Assembly: GCA_003439945.1 (NCBI GenBank)
Contig: QVRM01002444.1
Span: 1 to 64,000 of the forward strand
Reading direction: 5' to 3'
From: Dermanyssus gallinae
Taxonomy: Eukaryota; Arthropoda; Arachnida; Mesostigmata; Dermanyssidae
Length of the DNA stretch: 64,000 nucleotides
A program made the position numbers and the translations under genes. Every line of letters starts with the position of its first letter. Position 1 is the stretch's first letter. This document shows, piece by piece, positions 59,659-64,000 of the stretch. The notes beneath the pieces were generated by a model, which had not been told where the DNA came from, searched no databases, and was given only the letters and a program-made list of their open reading frames with translations.

Positions 59659-60663
59659 TCAGTTGTATGTCCTGGTAACTCTCCAGGGGAACAGCGACAT
59701 AACAATCTCTTTTCGAGCTATGCATTTGGGCTCGTATCTCACTTGAGATCTTGTTGTCGTTGGTATGCGATTAAAAAAGAAGCTGCAAAACTCCTCACAG
59801 GAGAAAACGTAGTTGGCAAATTTACAGTCTAATTCATTAAAAGTGTCTATGATATCTTTAACAACGGTTTGCGTCGGTGGGACGTCACAGCGATAAGAAA
59901 CTCGGCGTGTGAATTTCTTGATTACACCTCTCAGTAGTCGTCTATCTTTTTCGTTCATGGGGTACCACACTTGAGAGGCATACGTCATGATTGGTTTTAC
60001 ATAAGTATCAAATAATTTTATATACAGTTCTGGACTTTTAACAATGAAGGATCTGAGGATCCAGTTGCATCTTTTCGTCGCCTTAAGCGCGACTTGTCGA
60101 CACTGCTCTGAAAATTTCATGTCAGGTGTCATAATTATACCTAAGTCCCTCATAGCAGTTACATTTTCGAGTGAAACATTGTTGATTTTATATACAAAGT
60201 GATTATTTCTTCTTCCAAAGTGCATTACTTTACACTTCGGGGTCGACAGTTTCAAGTCTAATTTCTGCGTCCATTCATAAAAATTGTCTATGCATCTCTG
60301 CATGCGTTCACAGTCTGATGTAGAATTGGCGCGTGCATATATTTTTACGTCATCAGCATATACTTTCGTCGATACCTTATCGGGTATTATGGATAAAATT
60401 GAGTTTGTATATAAAATGTAGCATAAGCAGCCAAGAACTGTTCCTTGCGGACAGCCTGAGGTGACCTTAGCGGGAGTCGAGAAACAGTTGTTCACCTTTA
60501 CAAAAAAGCTTCTATCAGTAAGAAAGCTTTTGATCCAACGTAAAATTTTTGGTCCTACACCGTGTCGGGATATACAGTCCAACAGTTTAGTGTGGGTGGT
60601 GGATTCGAAAGCTGACTTAAAGTCAAAATATAGCACGTCGAAGGAGTCTCCTTGATTCATCAT
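59659..60663 (-). CDS. LINE reverse transcriptase, 5'-truncated
   Basis: This 334-residue frame covers most of the reverse transcriptase that copies a non-LTR (LINE) element into DNA at its target. It has motif A with the first catalytic Asp (LYFDFKSAF, D14), motif B (SGCPQGTVLGCLCYILY), motif C with YADD (102-105), motif D (LSTPKCKVMHFGRR) and the DLGI.MTPDMKFS and VKPIMTYASQVWYP segments. It lacks the endonuclease and the first part of the RT, because the element is cut off at about 60663 and an in-frame stop lies upstream. The first Met is therefore not the original start. The frame is otherwise intact, so the copy is young but cannot move on its own. It is of the CR1/Jockey type and related to the fragment at 6655-7275. 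Confidence 0.92.
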   Translation of the reverse strand: MMNQGDSFDVLYFDFKSAFESTTHTKLLDCISRHGVGPKILRWIKSFLTDRSFFVKVNNCFSTPAKVTSGCPQGTVLGCLCYILYTNSILSIIPDKVSTKVYADDVKIYARANSTSDCERMQRCIDNFYEWTQKLDLKLSTPKCKVMHFGRRNNHFVYKINNVSLENVTAMRDLGIIMTPDMKFSEQCRQVALKATKRCNWILRSFIVKSPELYIKLFDTYVKPIMTYASQVWYPMNEKDRRLLRGVIKKFTRRVSYRCDVPPTQTVVKDIIDTFNELDCKFANYVFSCEEFCSFFFNRIPTTTRSQVRYEPKCIARKEIVMSLFPWRVTRTYN

Positions 60664-60669
60664 TTCTCC

Positions 60670-61730
60670 GAAGTCTATTTAAGATATAATATAGCCGGGA
60701 CACCACTAGCCGTCTTATAGCCTTAAGATGTCCAATATATATATAGATAGGTATTCGAAGTGAAGATTTTTAGATGCGTAAGTGCTCTGATAGTGAAAGC
60801 TGGGTTAGATGAGATCTGCTGTCAGATCTCGAGCTCAAAGTAACGAATGATATATATTGGACGTTTATTCATACTATTGAGGAAATATACTCTGTAGTGG
60901 CTCGGGCTTATTTTGACTTCTAACGTTAAAAAGAACTACCGACAAGGAGTCGTCTAAAGTAGTTTCGACTAGAAAGAGAGAGCAATTTTTACGATAAAAC
61001 CGTAGATATCAGAGTCGAGATAGGAAGGCTAAATCGAAGAGGGCCGCTGAACGTCGGCGAGGTTCAGCGCACAACAGCTTAATAGTTAACAATCACAACG
61101 TCACAGTGTGGTCACACACATTACATAATCAAGGTTAGGAAGGCCCCAATCGTTTCTGCCCAATGTCGCATTTTCTACAGAAACTACATGCGCATGCCTC
61201 ATTGTCCAACAGTTTGGCTTCACACAGCATAGTGGTATGCGTGCTATGTCATTCGTCACACAGTCGTGTCAAATGATCTCTTTAACAAACAGTCCCTAGT
61301 TTTCTTGAATCATAACACACATCCATACGTAATGGATACGTACATGGAGTAACGACGAGCTATCGAGGGATAGCTTGCTATCATGTGCACCCTCCGTTAG
61401 CTAAGTTTGGGATAGACACAACGTCCAACTTTCCAACAATACATGTACTCTTTTTAGAGCATCTAACTGTTTAGCTTTGCTAAATTATTATCCTTAGGGA
61501 CAAGGCTCGGAAAAAGAGGCGCATTATTTAATATTTTACAATCATTTTTAGCATACAACGACATATAGGTAAAAATAGCGATCACTACGCACAAAAACCC
61601 GTAATACGAATAACCGGAGTGGTCCAAAGGGGCTCACGAATCTGTTGTGTGATCTTAAAACTCCGCATTCTGTGCAGACGACTTAGTAATCCTGCGAAAT
61701 GTTTAGTAGTTAGAAGTTAAAGACTACAAA
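60670..61730. other. No gene recognised
   Basis: Short frames only. I see no domain, splice pattern or RNA gene. Confidence 0.5.
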
Positions 61731-61739
61731 ATGGCGCGA

Positions 61740-62400
61740 AGGAAATTAACCTACAAACAACACAGAAAAATGTAATGCGTTTCAGTAAGGGAGGTTCACA
61801 TGCTGCTAGAAATCATTGCTTAGCAAACAACGGAAAAGCACTCAAGGTAGTCAACAGCTCTACTCATTTTGGAGTCATTCTAAACCCGAGGCTTTTACCC
61901 AGGGCAATACATATTATGATGTGATTCGGGGCAAAACAGCGGTCGCAATTACCTTACGAGGCAATCTACGTGGCGTCGACTTGAAAACAGCATTTAGCTG
62001 TTTGAAAATCACACTTAATCACACAAGGCAAGTGTGGTGTGATTATCTACCCGCAATCACATCACACGTGACAGAAAGCAATTTGAAGGTTGTAGATTAG
62101 TTAAACCCTTGCAAAACTTTGTACGCTGGCACGACGTGTGGGCTGTGTATTATTAAGAGAAAAACTAAGGACTTTTTGCATTTTTAGTTTTTCTACGTGT
62201 CGCGGGTCCGATCATCGTTTTAGACTGAATTTTCTTTGAGCTGAGATGCTCATTGAGAATCGCTGAAAAACAATACCACGTTGAGAGTCAGTGGCCATGC
62301 TGCCACAAGGTCTGTTAGGAAAACCCTGCTCGGCCCTCCTCGGTGCACTGAAGAAATGCCGCACGGCGATTTTAGGCGCGTCGGGTACGGAGGATGGTCT
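61740..62400 (+). pseudogene. Decayed LINE reverse transcriptase fragment
   Basis: The plus strand reads MRFSKGGSHAARNHCLANNG and KALKVVNSSTHFGVILNPRL, which fits the region just after YADD in LINE RTs (vM.FSKGG ... i..V.S..YLGV.L). A later block reads LLGKPCSALLGALKKCRTAIL. Frameshifts separate the pieces. The catalytic centre is absent. Confidence 0.5.
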
Positions 62401-62708
62401 ACGTTCTAAGAATAGATTTGGTTTGTCTTAATAATCATTCAGCGATCCCGTAAGACCTCTGTGAGTACATTCGTTACAGGTCGGTGACGCTGAATTCAAG
62501 TGACCGAAGAACTGTTTGAATATCCATGTTTGCTCGAGGTCCTGCAGTACGAAGCGACCGATTATGCACGCGCCGGTGGAACACGTTGCGCGCAGCTCCG
62601 TTGTTGCTGTTGCTGTTGTGAGTGAGAAAGTTCTCATTGGAGGTGGATTTCGATGCCTGCCCAGGTCTTAAATTGAAAGACCGCTTTGAACAGTGAGAAA
62701 ACCGCATA

Positions 62709-62871
62709 CCTGTGCTGTTTTTTTTTTCTTTTTCTGGGAGGTTTTGGGAATGCATGATGCACATGCGCCACTAACAGCCTGCGTGACTAGTGTGAGACTC
62801 GCAAACCTACTAAACCCGGGTTCATCCCCACCCACCCCCAGGCTCGGTGTTACGTTGGCATTACATCGAAG
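62709..62871 (-). mobile_element. SINE-like retroposon, second copy
   Basis: The reverse complement matches 6409-6562 almost throughout, including GATGTAATGCCAA, ACCGAGCCTGGGGG, GGTTTGCGAGTCTCACACTA and GCGCATGTGCATCATGCATT, and ends in an A-rich tail (T run at 62709 on +). No clear target duplication was seen. Confidence 0.8.
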
Positions 62872-62879
62872 CCGTGGGA

Positions 62880-64000
62880 GAGGCGTCTCTGCCGTTCTCC
62901 TTCAATCAGCTCTATCCCTGACTATCATCCCGCATGTCTACCTGCGGTTGGATAGGGGGATGCCATTTTGTAATCCGTCCTGTGAGGGTGCGTCGAGACC
63001 ATGAGGGCCTGGCTGCTCACCCGTGCTGGTACTCTCCATATTCTGCACTTGGCCGCCCCCTCGTCGGGTAAATACAATGTGGTCGTTTCTCGAGATGCGG
63101 AACGCGGCTTGAGTTTTTTTCCTAAGAAAGCAACAAACATGGGTTTGTTGTACAGAGTGGATCACTTATAAGCCGCTTTAGCAATACCGAAGTGTTTGTG
63201 CCCAGATTTATCAAACACCTTGATTTTTGTAGGATAGAAGCGGTGTTCGTTAAGCAGCGCGGGCGTCGTCGGTTGCGCCAATGCCGAAGCAAACTAATAA
63301 CATGGCGCCAATTAGAAGATGCCGTCACCCACCACTTTCTCGCTCAAACAACACACGTCCTCTGCCTGGCTCCAGCACCAACGACTACTAACCTGTGTAT
63401 TCGCATGCGTCCTTATATACTCACAAATTTGTGACCCTCGCATTTAGTGACTTCCCGCGTCTTCGCTACTGGGGCGGCGGCATCCTCTATTTGGTGCCAT
63501 GGCTTTATTCTGTTTCGGCATTGCCGCTAACCGACGCTGTATATGCCCGCGCTGCGGATTAACGGACGCTGCTATCCTACAAATCTATCTCCAGGTTTCT
63601 AACTATGATTTTGTCGAGGGAACTTGGGAAGTCGTTATCAGGGACGCACTTCGCGCCTCTATTTCAAAGTGACATTAAAATATCGCCAGTCGGGGGCAAA
63701 AGTGAGCCTTCGTGATCCTCACGCTGGTGGTTCGATTGGTCCACACTCCACTCGTCATCGACTGCACGCATGCATTATTCGTTGTGCGTGGAGATGCGTG
63801 TCGATATTTCGAAATGCCGATGTGTCCTAACTGACGGCAAATTTAGTTAGCATTGTGGTATTTAACATTGTAATATGTCGATTATACTAATTAAGGTTTG
63901 TTCATAAAAAAAAAAACGTTAATGCAGAAAAGCACTTGCCCTTGTCTGCACGACTGAATTAACATTGCGAGGTCATTGAGGTCTAACAGAATAGACAGAA
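62880..64000. other. No gene recognised
   Basis: Frames are short and mutually overlapping. No domain or RNA gene was recognised. Confidence 0.45.

Noticed and set aside
62474..62764. 96-codon minus-strand frame next to the second SINE
   Set aside because: Its start lies inside the SINE and its body is an Asn/Ser-rich triplet repeat. No domain was recognised.

Overview
This is animal nuclear DNA, most likely from an arthropod. Two spliced protein genes, a cluster of eight nuclear tRNA genes, mariner transposons, decayed LINEs, a SINE with a target-site duplication and very many (TA)n tracts are all visible. Nothing suggests a bacterium, plasmid or virus. I cannot fix the species. The repeat content would suit an arachnid such as a mite, but that is a guess. 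The presence of a SECIS-binding protein gene says the lineage makes selenoproteins.

Layout. 1-12.5 kb: simple-sequence DNA, with (CAA/CAG)n, (GTT)n, (GAT)n, (CAC)n and (TA)n, without a convincing gene. It holds a tRNA-Gly pseudogene (2.6 kb), a SINE with a perfect 14-bp target duplication (6.4 kb) and a LINE 3' end (6.7-7.2 kb). 12.5-17 kb: ordinary sequence with no recognisable gene. 17.1-27.9 kb: eight intact tRNA genes (Gly, Arg, Phe on +; Asp, Cys, Ser, Pro, His on -), separated by relics of mariner and R1-like LINE elements. 28.1-29.4 kb: a complete mariner with terminal repeats and an uninterrupted transposase. 30-34 kb: a long impure TA tract, a transposase relic, and one possible first exon on +.

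34.1-46.5 kb (minus): a CD36 / scavenger-receptor class B gene. I place eight coding exons, including the carboxy-terminal membrane anchor and stop. The first exon was not found. Its introns hold a truncated Mos1-like mariner (39.8-40.6 kb) and many TA tracts. 46.6-47.5 kb: a LINE-like relic. 52.1-58.4 kb (minus): a five-exon gene for a 401-residue SECIS-binding protein 2 homologue. All intron phases agree and the L7Ae RNA-binding domain is clear. 57.4-58.1 kb: a foldback repeat in the 5' flank and first intron of that gene, related to one at 23.6-24.1 kb. 59.7-60.7 kb: a LINE reverse transcriptase ORF, 5'-truncated. 61.7-62.9 kb: another LINE relic and a second copy of the SINE.

The two protein genes lie on the same strand but have unrelated jobs: lipid or ligand uptake at the membrane, and selenocysteine incorporation on the ribosome. 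The tRNA genes are independent RNA polymerase III units. I found no evidence for a new multi-gene system. The observations most worth checking are the two gene models, the intact mariner, the 29-bp hairpin at 26.8 kb, the SINE pair, and the repeat family shared by 23.6 and 57.4 kb.
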